DNA of 64,000 bases from Cystobasidiopsis lactophilus (Eukaryota; Basidiomycota; Agaricostilbomycetes; Agaricostilbales; Chionosphaeraceae), in the NCBI GenBank assembly GCA_001599975.1, contig BCIO01000001.1:5019631-5083630 (forward strand). Direction: 5' to 3'. Shown one piece after another: positions 33,005-42,561 of this stretch. A program made the translations under genes and the position numbers. The first letter of the stretch is position 1; each line of letters starts with the position of its first letter. The notes below the pieces were generated by a model. That model made no database searches and was not told the origin of the DNA. It worked only from the letters and a program-made list of their open reading frames with translations.

Positions 33005-34516
33005 ATGACTATGTTGAGTAAAGCCGAGTCGTTCTACGATGTTGAGCAGAGCACCCTGGCTCTCCTGCGCGAGTTTGTCAACGCCCCGAATGTTTTGTCA
33101 AGTTTTGGCTGGCATAACGTAGAAGAATCTCTCGACGAGAAGATACGCATGCTCGGTAGCTCTGCCGACCAGCGACTCGCCGCAGAAGCAGAGCCAGGAC
33201 CATCCCGTCTCCAACCGAACAACCCACCGACCCAGCACAGCTCTCAGTACAGTCTGCAACAGGCGCATCTTCGCGTCATCAAGAAAGAGATCTCCGCAAC
33301 CCGTCATGCCAAGTTGGAGGCCGTCAACCGCGCCGTCTGGAAGTCCCTCGAAAAGGCCGCAGCAACAGCCAAGACGCCTGCCCACGAGCTTGCCTTCCTG
33401 TCGCTTCTCTGGAAAGGTCATCACCTATTTCATCACATCCTACTTGATCCCCGAAGAGTTCATGTGGGTCCTTTAATCTTCTTACAATCAAAGAGCGCTT
33501 CGCCGATGCTGGCGGCTGCTTTCTCCTTAGTATTACGATTCGTTCGTGGAATGCTTGACGAACAGTCTCCCCAGCAATCACAGATTCACGCATGCTCAAA
33601 CCCTGGCGCCATTCCTTGCGCAACACCAGCCGCAACAAAGAACGGAAGCTGTCCTTGTTGCCACCATTGAAAGTAAGTCCCTGGCGGGTCGCAAGGCTGG
33701 TCTGCGTGCCGATTTTTATGTATCTTTACAGCATGGGCATCAAGTCGCAGTCTGGCCCTGAACAACCTCAATATGGAAGGCCTCGTTGCGTCCGCCGCGG
33801 GGCATCCTCTCCCGCCTGCAAATTCCGGATATTGGCGCTACTTTGACTCGCTTGTGCAGTCGCTCGAAGAGGGCAACAGAAAAGTGGGATATTCCCTCTA
33901 CATGCCCCTAATTGTCGGACAAGCGCAACGCCCCGATCCAACGAGCGAATTCCGCCCGTTGTTCGACTTTAATCAGGCAGTCGGAAAATGGATCGAGTCT
34001 CTAAGGATTGCCATTTTGAATCGCTGTGACAATGCTCTGTCTGGCCGCAGCGGTGGTCTTCAACGCGCGTATAGTCTGCTGGGCCTCCAAAAGAGGCAAA
34101 CCCAGCGATTTGGGTTCGCCTTGGCCAAGAGAATTTGGGAAAGCAGTGATGTCTCTCACATCGGCGATGCAAGATCGGTACGAAATGCGTGCTTTGCAGA
34201 CTTGAAGCTCCTGCTGCAAATTTCAGCTCACTTCGACCGTGGACGCACGGAATACGCTCTTCGAATCATGCGGGTATGTAGGCCTCCAGACCACCAACAA
34301 AGTCCACTCAACCGAGCTCTACCCAGCCCTACGAAACCGAAAAACTGTTCGTTGAGATGCAGACGGCTCTTAAAGAATGTGCTGTTGCGGACGTTAGCCA
34401 CACGTGAGCTCTTTTACAGAGTGCTTTCGCTCGGCCTCTTCTCATCCACACTTTAGCTTTACCACACTTGTGACAGCAATTGGAAGTCACCAAACTGCCC
34501 AAAACTCTTACTTTGA
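33005..34516 (+). CDS. orphan protein X1 (tandem paralogue of X2)
   Basis: Five exons: 33005..33457, 33531..33672, 33732..34273, 34327..34392, 34457..34516 (420 aa); introns 73, 59, 53 and 64 nt, all phase-consistent. Soluble, largely helical, no signal peptide or membrane segment. It shares exon structure and patchy sequence with X2: LAFLSLLWKGHHLFHHILLDPR against VAFLQRLWLAHFAYYEIIPDPK, TWASS against TWANN right after the third exon junction, and KWIESLRIAILNRCDNAL against KLMRSVRTRIQERCHQHL. It ends in a short Cys-containing exon (CDSNWKSPNCPKLLL). No known domain recognised. The long divergence in sequence combined with retained introns suggests fast evolution. Confidence 0.65.
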
Positions 34517-35407
34517 CGGCAACCCAAATGACCGCCATGAACCGATCGAAGCCAGCGTTTTCCTCGATCGGAACCATTACTTGCGCCCTGCAAGCGGCCT
34601 ACTGTACTCAATGCGTAATTCGTGATGCTCTGCTGGTTTGGATGGCCCGAAGAGAAGATCCGATGTGCTTTTGCTAAATCCAACCGCCACTGCTCTGTCT
34701 TACTTGGCCATTCCGCGCGCTCCTAATTTTCTACAGCCCTCCTTTAAAATAGACGCCGCTGAGGACGCCTGTCGCTGCTGCAGTTTTGGCAGTCGGTTCA
34801 TCCTCGCCGCTGGGTTGGCGGTCGATTCGGGTCAGGGAGAGCTGGTCGCCTTTGCCCCGCCAAGATCGCTACCTGCTCGCTGCCTTGTGGTCGCTCTCGT
34901 ATGCTGTTTAAGACCGTAGATGCTGCCTGAATGAGTCGAATGCGTGCCGCGCCTCACTGCCTTTTGATTCGTGGCCATGGCAATCGCTGACCTGCCCTTC
35001 TCTTTTCCCTCCTTTCGTCTTTCGCCCTTTGCCTATCGTTATAATGTAAAGAGTTTACGTTTTCGGCACTCCTGGCGTCCAAGATGCTCCTATCTTGCAA
35101 CTCAAGTAAATGGACGCCGTGTTCTGCTCGTCTTGGGTGGATATGCAGTGCAGGATTGGCGCCCTAACGTTGCTTGATGCCTTGTGCCGGTTGCCTTCCT
35201 CCTCTGAATCCTAGGCACTGGCTCGGAGTGTTACTGAAACTGGTTCGACCCAGAGGCGTGCCGTACGTTTAGAATCGGTGACGTTCCGCTCCGTTCTCTT
35301 CTTCTTCTCCGACCACGGCTCAGCCGCATTGAACGGCAAGGATACTCGAGCATCTTTGTCCTCTAAGCTCCGCTACTACCCGGTTCACTTCAGGAATACA
35401 TCCCAGG
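34517..35407. other. intergenic region between X1 and X2
   Basis: About 890 bp with the second copy of the 187-bp repeat (34751..34937). The rest, some 470 bp down to the X2 start, holds no recognised gene. A pyrimidine-rich tract (about 34995..35040) follows the repeat. Confidence 0.5.
34751..34937 (+). repeat. 187-bp direct repeat, copy 2
   Basis: Same orientation as copy 1 and 2216 bp away, about 470 bp upstream of the X2 start. Equal length and no gaps imply that the two were one sequence duplicated together with the gene next to it. Copy 1 also sits in front of the divergent RSM10 gene; copy 2 has no such neighbour. Confidence 0.85.
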
Positions 35408-36912
35408 ATGTCTGCACCGCACATAGATCTGGCGCTCTTCAGTTTCTTTTTCCACGAGGACTGGAGAGCCTTCGAACATCGTATTGACGCCATGGAATCA
35501 CCATCAAGCTTCTTTAAAGTCATCAACGATGTCAAGGCCAGAGCTGCCAGGCTGCTTGGGGCAGAGCTACTTGCCTTCGCGCAAAGTTCTTGCCCTGACG
35601 ATGCCCTTGTGGCGTTCCTCCAACGACTCTGGCTCGCCCATTTTGCCTATTACGAGATCATACCTGATCCGAAGCCTAAAGTAAGCGAGGTCGATGCGCA
35701 CTTTGCGGCCCTGCGTTGCTTACCGTCGCGAAGACCTTTCTGGCGTCCTTGGTCGAATTGCTCCAAATCGCCCGAGATAAACGGCTTAAGACCGCCAAGA
35801 AGCCCGATACACCCGCTTCAGTTTTCACCTCAATTCTTGAGCACGTACAACCACTACCCCAGCAGGAGCACGACATGCCAGAGAACATCCGGCAGTGCTT
35901 GCAAAGTATGCCTCTAATTTCAAGGCTAGCGAGAAGAAGAATGACTGGGAAGTCTAGCCTGGGCTAACAACACTTGGAACCAACGCGAGTGGTCGACTCG
36001 ACATGGAGCTGAAGGTCCGAACTTCGCCGAATTTGCGCCAGTCCTTCTGTCCAACCATCACCTGCCTCAACCTTGGTCTCGCTTCTGGGACCAAGTTTTC
36101 TTCCCGTTCATCAGACCTCTCGAGGAGTGTTTCCAGGGCAGGTTCAACCAATCGCTTTTCATGTTTCTGGTGATAGAGATGGCTCTTCCGCGTGGTGATC
36201 CAGCCGGAGAGGCACTGCAGCTCAGCCATGCATTCTTCAAGCTCATGCGCTCCGTGAGAACGAGGATCCAAGAGAGGTGCCACCAACATCTCACCCCGAA
36301 GCCCACCGACGTACCCGAGAGGCCTCCGAGCCCGCTGCAACGAAGGGCATCAAGGGCATCTCAGCTTGCCGGCCCCCTCTTGCGGAGGTCTTCCAACATT
36401 CTCAAACCGGATAGGGAAAGCAAAGCTGCTTTATTTCGCGACATCGCGTTGGCCTTGGAGATTGCAGCCATCATGGAGCAAGGCAAGCGCGAGTGCCCAA
36501 AGAACTATCCAAGGTGCGCTGGACAGATCGTCTCTTCTTGGTCTCCCGAAATTGTTGTAACGTGACAGTGGTTTTGTAGCCCATCGAGTCGATGCATCTG
36601 CTCCAAGCTATTCAAAAGACTTCGGAGCCCCTTCGCCAGCTCAGTGGCTCAGCTCGGGAACTTGTCGACAGAATCTACGAGCGTCATCGTGTCCATCATG
36701 AAGCGTATATGCCCGGTGGGCACAAAGGGGAAGTGGCAACCTTTTTCGACCACCAGCCAGCGCTGGCGCCGGCGACCGACATCCTCAACCTCTTTGCGCA
36801 GAGCAAGAAGGAGAGCGCCAAAAGTGCTGTATTACGACTTCCCAACATATGGGGCCAAAGAATTCTCCAAGGCAGGCCACCACTCGTTCATGACCAACTG
36901 AGACCAAGCTGA
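35408..36912 (+). CDS. orphan protein X2 (tandem paralogue of X1)
   Basis: Exons 35408..35680, 35734..35905, 35958..36529 and 36580..36912 (449 aa). Introns are 53, 52 and 50 nt, at the same places and phases as the first three of X1. The N-terminus is shorter than in X1. The third exon gives TWANNTWNQREW, PWSRFWDQVFFPFIRPLEECF and the helix KLMRSVRTRIQERC; the fourth begins PIESMHLLQ where X1 has PYETEKLFV. The 3' end is uncertain: the neighbouring frame reads LYYDFPTYGAKEF before a stop at 36901 and resembles the last X1 exon, so a fourth intron may exist. No known domain, signal peptide or membrane segment. Function unknown. Confidence 0.62.
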
Positions 36913-37192
36913 GCTGAAGTTCAGGCTTTGGCGGGACTTGATGCAATATGCAGTGGTGTGGGTTTCAGAAGAAGCTCCAGCGGTTGTCCTAAGGGGGCTT
37001 CAGAGGTGGTCCATTTTGGATGCGGCCCATTCAACGCGATTCAGCGGGGTGCATCAAACCGGAGGTCCATCAGACCCTAAAAACTGCCATTGTATCTTGT
37101 CTTCGATTTATAGAAGTTCCCTCTTGTGCAACGAATCCGGCTTGCCCATTTACGCCACAACTCGAGAGCTAATCAAGCCAAGATGGCTATCA

Positions 37193-37943
37193 TCACGCCG
37201 TCCTGAGGATGAGGTGCAGGCCGCTGTCGGTCTCGACAACGTCGCTCATCTGGCCGACGTCCAAAGCGAACGAGGCGTCTTCGAAGGGCTTCTGCATGGC
37301 GCCCCGGCCAAACATTCCGAGGTCGCCGCCGTGCGAGTGGGAGCCGCAGTCCGAGTTGTCGGTGGCGAGCGCGGTGAACTTGGTGGCGAGCTCCGAGCCG
37401 GCCAAAGGGCGGAGTTGGACCTCGTAGGTTTGCAGCTTGGCCAGCGCGTCCTCCTTGGACAAGCTGATGGCTGGCTATAAGATCACACCAAAAAACACCA
37501 GCTCAGTTGAAAAGCGACGAGAGATGAACGAAAAGGGAGCGTGTCCTCACGTCTCTCCAGGAAGCGGGCCTTCGAGATCCGGACCACTTGACCAGCAGGT
37601 GGCTAGCTCGGACTTGGCCGGCCGACTGTTTGCTCGCCTCGCCGCCCGCCGACGCTTTCGAGCTGGCGCCGCCGCCAATGAGCAACTCGGCGCCGGGCAG
37701 GGTAGCCAGCTGGTCGTCCGTCAAATCGCTCGGTTTATCCCAGATAGAGGTCCTGTCCAGCATTTTACCTCTTAGCCACGCTGTAGGGAACGCGAGAGAG
37801 GGAGAAGGGGGGCGCACCCAGTGGAAGCCTGGAAGAAGTAAGGCCGCTTCTTGCTATTGCTCCAGCGCACTTCCCAGTCCGCCTGCGCGCTCGTTTGAGC
37901 TCGTGTACACTTTGCGAACTTAGACCAAGCTCAAACTCACCAT
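37193..37943 (-). CDS. ESS1: parvulin-type prolyl isomerase Ess1/Pin1
   Basis: Four exons on the minus strand: 37943..37941 (only the ATG), 37882..37818, 37752..37551, 37474..37193 (183 aa); introns 58, 65 and 76 nt. The WW domain DWEVRWSNSKKRPYFFQAST...SIWDKP has both signature tryptophans, and a Ser/Gly/Ala-rich linker separates it from the parvulin domain. There SHLLVKWSGSRRPASWRD, SDCGSHSHGGDLGMFGRG, MQKPFEDASFAL and SGLHLILRTA carry the catalytic Cys/Ser/His set and the basic phosphate-binding loop. Ess1 isomerises pSer/pThr-Pro bonds, notably in the RNA polymerase II tail. The intron directly behind the start codon is the odd point. Confidence 0.93.
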
Positions 37944-38255
37944 TTCGTCAGCTGCTTCGCTGCAGCTGAGCAAGCTGCTCTCAACTCCTCTGACGCTTTT
38001 GCTGCGACAGATGTCCAAAGATTTCACAGAATTCCGACTTGGCTGGAATTCTGTCTGTTGGGGTTAGTTCGGCTAGAAGCTTTATAATTGCCAGCTGCGG
38101 CGACCTCAGCGAGGCCTCAGCCACCTGCGAGCCCGGTGTCCGGCGCGCGGAATCTGTGATTCTCCTGGGTCAGGCCCAGTCGAATCAATTTTGGGGGCGC
38201 AACAATCCGCCTTCCGACCCTCTGCAGCGACCAGCAAGCACGCGGTCATTAAAGC
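37944..38255. other. divergent promoter (ESS1 / PTC7)
   Basis: About 310 bp shared by two divergent genes. No TATA box or repeat stands out. Confidence 0.5.
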
Positions 38256-39973
38256 ATGTCCATGTCCAAGCCGTCGCTGATCCGGTTGGGCAAGCGAGCG
38301 GCCAAAGGAGCGGCGGCCTCTGCGTCGCCCATCGTCAAGCAGTACTCCCACGCCGCCGCCCTAAACCGGTTCAACAGCCAAGGCGGCCTCTTCGACCCGT
38401 CCTACCACTCTGGGTCCACCTCAGCCAGCAGCTGGGCGTCCGGCTCGTCCCCTAAAGATGGCGGCCCGTCCTCAGGGGCGGCGATCTCGTTCGACCTGCT
38501 GCTCCATCACCCGGCGACCACAGCGTCTACGTCGACGTTTGACAGCCCGTTGCCTTTGTTCACCGCTTCGTTGGCCTCCCAGCACAACCCGGCCTTGACC
38601 AACCCCTTCTTGCCACTCTACGCACCCGTGGCTTCCTCATCCAAGCGCTCCTCCAACAACGACGCCTTCTTGCCTTCCACCACCACCCCACAGCGCACCG
38701 CTACCCCGAATCTCTGCTTTAGACGGAACGGCGCTTCCGGGATAGCCAAGAAGCCAGGCCACCCCACCGACTCGCGCGCACCACCTCCCAAACCCACGCC
38801 GGCCGCCACTTTGCCGGGCTTCGAAGCGGCCGCCATCCCGCCCGAGTTGGCCAGCTTGGGCAAAGGGAACGAGTTCCGGAGCGTGCAGGTCGGCGAGGAT
38901 GCGTACTTCATCAGGAACGACTCGCTCGGCGTGGCCGATGGCGTCGGAGGATGGCAGGGCAAGCGCGGCGCCAACCCAGCTTTGTTCTCCAAGCTGCTCA
39001 TGCACTGTGCGTTGCTCCTACCCGACCAATTAAAAGCTGTAAAAGACTCAATTGAGGTTCATTTTGATCCGCGCACAGACTGCGCGGTCGAGTTTGAGCG
39101 GTACGAGGACGTGGACGACCCGCTGTTCTTGGACTACTACAACGTCGACCCCATCGACGTGCTCTCAGAAGCCGCCGACCGCTGCCTGGCCGCCGCCAAA
39201 GCGCAGGCCATCGTCGGCTCCTCCACCGCCCTTTGTGCCGTCCTCCGCCGGGACATGCTCCGGGTGGCCAACCTAGGCGATTGTAACTGCTCGTTCGTTG
39301 CCCTCTTTTGACCCCATCTGCTTTCACGCCGAAGCTGATCCCTTGTCGACTGCAACGAACAGAATAATCCGAGGGACGGACTACCTCTTCCGGAGCAAGG
39401 AGCAGCAGCACTCGTTCAACTACCCGATGCAAGTGGGCACCCAGTCCAGGGATCACCCTCGAAACGACGCCCAGCGCTTCGACATCAAAGTCCAAAAAGA
39501 TGACGTGCGTTCCGTCCCCCAGCCGCCCTCTTCAGGAAGGCTGATCTATCAACGATCGCACAGATCGTGATTCTGTCTTCGGACGGCTTGATCGATAACC
39601 TGTTCGAGGAAGACATCCTCGAGGAGGTCCTCCGCTTCTCCCACCCTTCCTTCGACCCGGTCACCTCAATGTCGGACCCCAACTACGCCCAGCGCATGGC
39701 TGGCAAGCAGGCTACCTTCTCACCCCAAGCAGTCTCAGAAGCGCTCTGCGCTAGAGCCCGAGCCGTCATTGAGGACCCGCTCGCCGTCAACTCGCCGTTC
39801 CAACAACGAGCGGTCGAGGAGGGCATGTGCGTCGACTCTTCCCTCTTGATCTTCCTTGCGATGCTCAGAGTTTTGGTTTCTTGCACAGGTACTATACGGG
39901 CGGCAAAGCAGACGACATCACCGTTTTGGTGGCGGTCATTGGCGAGGAGACGGACACTCCCAATCGCCGCTGA
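38256..39973 (+). CDS. PTC7: PP2C-type protein phosphatase Ptc7-like
   Basis: Five exons: 38256..39006, 39079..39292, 39363..39504, 39564..39826, 39889..39973 (484 aa); introns 72, 70, 59 and 62 nt. Ptc7 is the mitochondrial PP2C phosphatase that acts on coenzyme Q synthesis. Metal-binding motifs are present: GEDAYF at the start of the fold, GVADGVGGW, then LGDC (for the usual LGDS), SSDGLIDNLFEEDILE and the last metal-binding GGKADDITVLVA. The first about 200 residues are basic, then Ser/Pro/Thr-rich, with an N-terminus fit for mitochondrial import. In this gene the LGDC segment crosses an exon end and reads LGDCNCSIIRG. The catalytic core agrees with the family; the N-terminal extension is much longer than in yeast. 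Confidence 0.9.
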
Positions 39974-40149
39974 TTCCATCTCTTTAGACGACTCCACTGT
40001 AAAAGTTCCTCACTCCCATTCGTAACGACCTTCTATTGTATGGCATTTCTGTGTTGCAAGGAGTATAGACCCCGCCGCATCATTTTAGACTTCTGAGTTT
40101 CCTCTGCCCGGCTCTTGACGCCCATCAGCCGAGTCAAGCTAGGGACCTG

Positions 40150-42150
40150 ATGGACGCCCGCCACCGCCTAGGCACGAATGGCCTGCTGAACCGCATCTTC
40201 CAAAGGCCGCCTGCGCCGGCGGACGACGACGAGTGGGACGAGGGCGAGGACGAGGAGGACCCGAGGCCGGAGGAAGCCTGGTCGACGTGCTCCGAGTCGA
40301 GCCCGATTTCGACTGAAGGCGACTACGACTGGCTGGAGCCTCCTGTGCGTTTGGGCCCCACTGCAGCGCGGGCAGCCAATGACTGAACAAGGTGTGCAGG
40401 CTCGAGGGGGCAGCCCGCTGTTTGATTGCCCAGATGAGATCCTCGACGAGATCATCTCCCACCTCACCCTGCCTGTCCACGCCGAGCCTTTGCCTGGCGA
40501 CCTATCCGCGCTCATTGCGCTGTCCATGGTGCACTCCCGTTTCCGGGCCTTGACCTTCCCGCTGCTCTTCCGCTCCGTCGTCATTCGCATCCCCAAGCGC
40601 GTCGTCCTCAAGGGCCTGCCCAATGCCCTGCGCCGCAAGACCGACCAGATCCAGTTCTTGATCAGCTCTAGGGCCGTCCGCTTCGTCCAGGGCCTGTGGA
40701 TTGATGTCATGCCCACCCGAGGCGGCGGCGACATCCTGGCGCCCATCGACCTGCTCCTCAGCGCCGCCAGCCCCAACCTGGTCGCGCTCGCCATTGACGG
40801 CTGGCCGGCGACGCCGCAGGGCCTCAAGAGCATTTGCAGCGCACCCAAGCTGGAGTTCCTCCGCATTGACGATGGCTTGTTCGTTTCCTGCCCTCCCTTG
40901 CCGCTCTAGACTTTCATCTTACGTCTGTTGTTTCTTTGGCGTGGCGAACAGTGTTGCTGCACCTCAATTAGCATTGTGAGACCGCCTGCATCCCGTATCT
41001 CTTTCAAGCTGAGATGCTGTTTTTCTGACGGCCACAGACAACTTGCGGGCGGCCAGTTTGCCGGTTTCCAAAAGCTCGACTCGGTTTACTGCTCTATCAA
41101 CACGGGCCAATCAGCGTCGGCCGTGCCGTTCGCCATGATTAGGAGGATCAAGGCGTTAGATAAGCTGGTGGTCAGAGGTGCGTTTTCGCAATCTTTGACA
41201 TGCTTGGCAGGTCTCAGCATCGCGCCGCCACGCACAGGTTACCGAGAGCGGTTTCCGGCAGGGTTCTTCCAGCAGCAACTATGGTCCACGCTAAGGGTGC
41301 TGGCGCTCGACGCCGGTGGCGCGAACCGGCCGAAGTATCCAGAGCTGTTTGCTGAGTTCAAGGTTCGGCTTGAGGTTCATCTCTAGACATTTTGATATGT
41401 CTCATTTGAAAATCGTCAATGTGAACAGAGCTACCGGCAAGACAACCTCTGCCCATTAGAAGAGGTCATCCTCGAGACGCGCTCGCCCGAGCCCAACGAG
41501 TTTGAAAAGGTCATCTCTGCGCTCAAGGGCCACACCAGGCTCAAGAAGCTCTCCCTCATGGTCGTGCCCTCGGTCGACCCCGAGTTCTTGGGCTTTGTCG
41601 GCTCCAACTTGCCCCACCTGGAAGAGCTCAACGTGGTCGCTCACGCTAGCGCTTTCCTGGCTTGGATTGGGTCCATTGTGCGTGGTTTACCTACTTTGAC
41701 GGACTTACGGACTTCAAACTTGTCTGAACGCATCGCCACTCGCACAGGAGGGCTACGCTTCAGCCTTGGCCTCCTTCCCCCAGCTGCGCTCTTTCGGCTG
41801 GAACGGCCTCCCCTCCCCGACCCCAGTGCAAAACCGAACGTCGGACGGGGTGATGCAGATCATCTCGACGACCTACCGCCGCATCTTTGACCCGTGCAAG
41901 ACGCTGCAAAAGTTCATCATCTTCAAGGACTTTGGCGACACGCACTACCATGGCTCGCAATACTCTCTAGGGCCGAGGAGGCCGGACGGCAAGCTGGATT
42001 TGGAGGGCGATGGCTTGGACGGCCTGCTGTCCACGCAAGGCAATCGGGTCTCGTTCTTTCCTCTAAGTGAGCTCCCGTTCCCGTTTGGAAACCACATCCA
42101 CGGGCTAACGGTATATCTGGCTCACAGCGGATGGTGTGATGGTCATGTGA
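40150..42150 (+). CDS. F-box-type protein with leucine-rich C-terminus
   Basis: Eight exons: 40150..40344, 40400..40878, 40952..40975, 41038..41177, 41238..41362, 41429..41677, 41748..42066, 42128..42150 (517 aa), all junctions in phase. An acidic, disordered N-terminus is followed by LFDCPDEILDEIISHLTL and LIALSMVHSRFRALTFPLLFRSV, the pattern of fungal F-box domains (about residues 70-125). The remainder shows irregular leucine-rich units (LKSICSAPKLEFLRIDDG, FQKLDSVYCSIN, LKKLSLMVVPS, LEELNVVAHA) as in substrate-binding parts of SCF ubiquitin ligase receptors. Exon 3 is 24 nt and the last exon 23 nt. Substrate unknown. Confidence 0.78.
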
Positions 42151-42561
42151 ATTGGTTGTGCCATGTACAGAGGCTCTGTTCAGCCGTCAGCTTTGTACCT
42201 CGTCGCGCTTGCGCTGTCGCATCCTGTTACGAACTGCGACGAAGACATCTTCTGAAACGAACGGCTTATATCTCATTGGCGTCCTCAAAAGTCCACAACT
42301 AGTGTCTTTGATCGCTTCAGACTGTGTCCCTCGCTGGGCGCGGGAGACAAAGTGTGGTGGGCGAACGAGGGTCGAGATTATGCATTACAGCGATGCGAGC
42401 GATGCCCTCTTGAGCCAGGGATAAACCCATGCGAGATTGCGAGTTCTAAAGGAAAAAGTCCGTCTATTGATGCCTTGGTGAGAGAAAACGAGCGATTGCG
42501 AGAAGAGCGGTCGCGGCAGCCTTGCGAAAAAGGGCGCCATGTCGGGGTATATGAAGAGCTC
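42151..42561. other. convergent intergenic region
   Basis: Space between the F-box gene and the SLATT-like gene ends. It holds the two terminators; no gene or repeat recognised. Confidence 0.5.
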
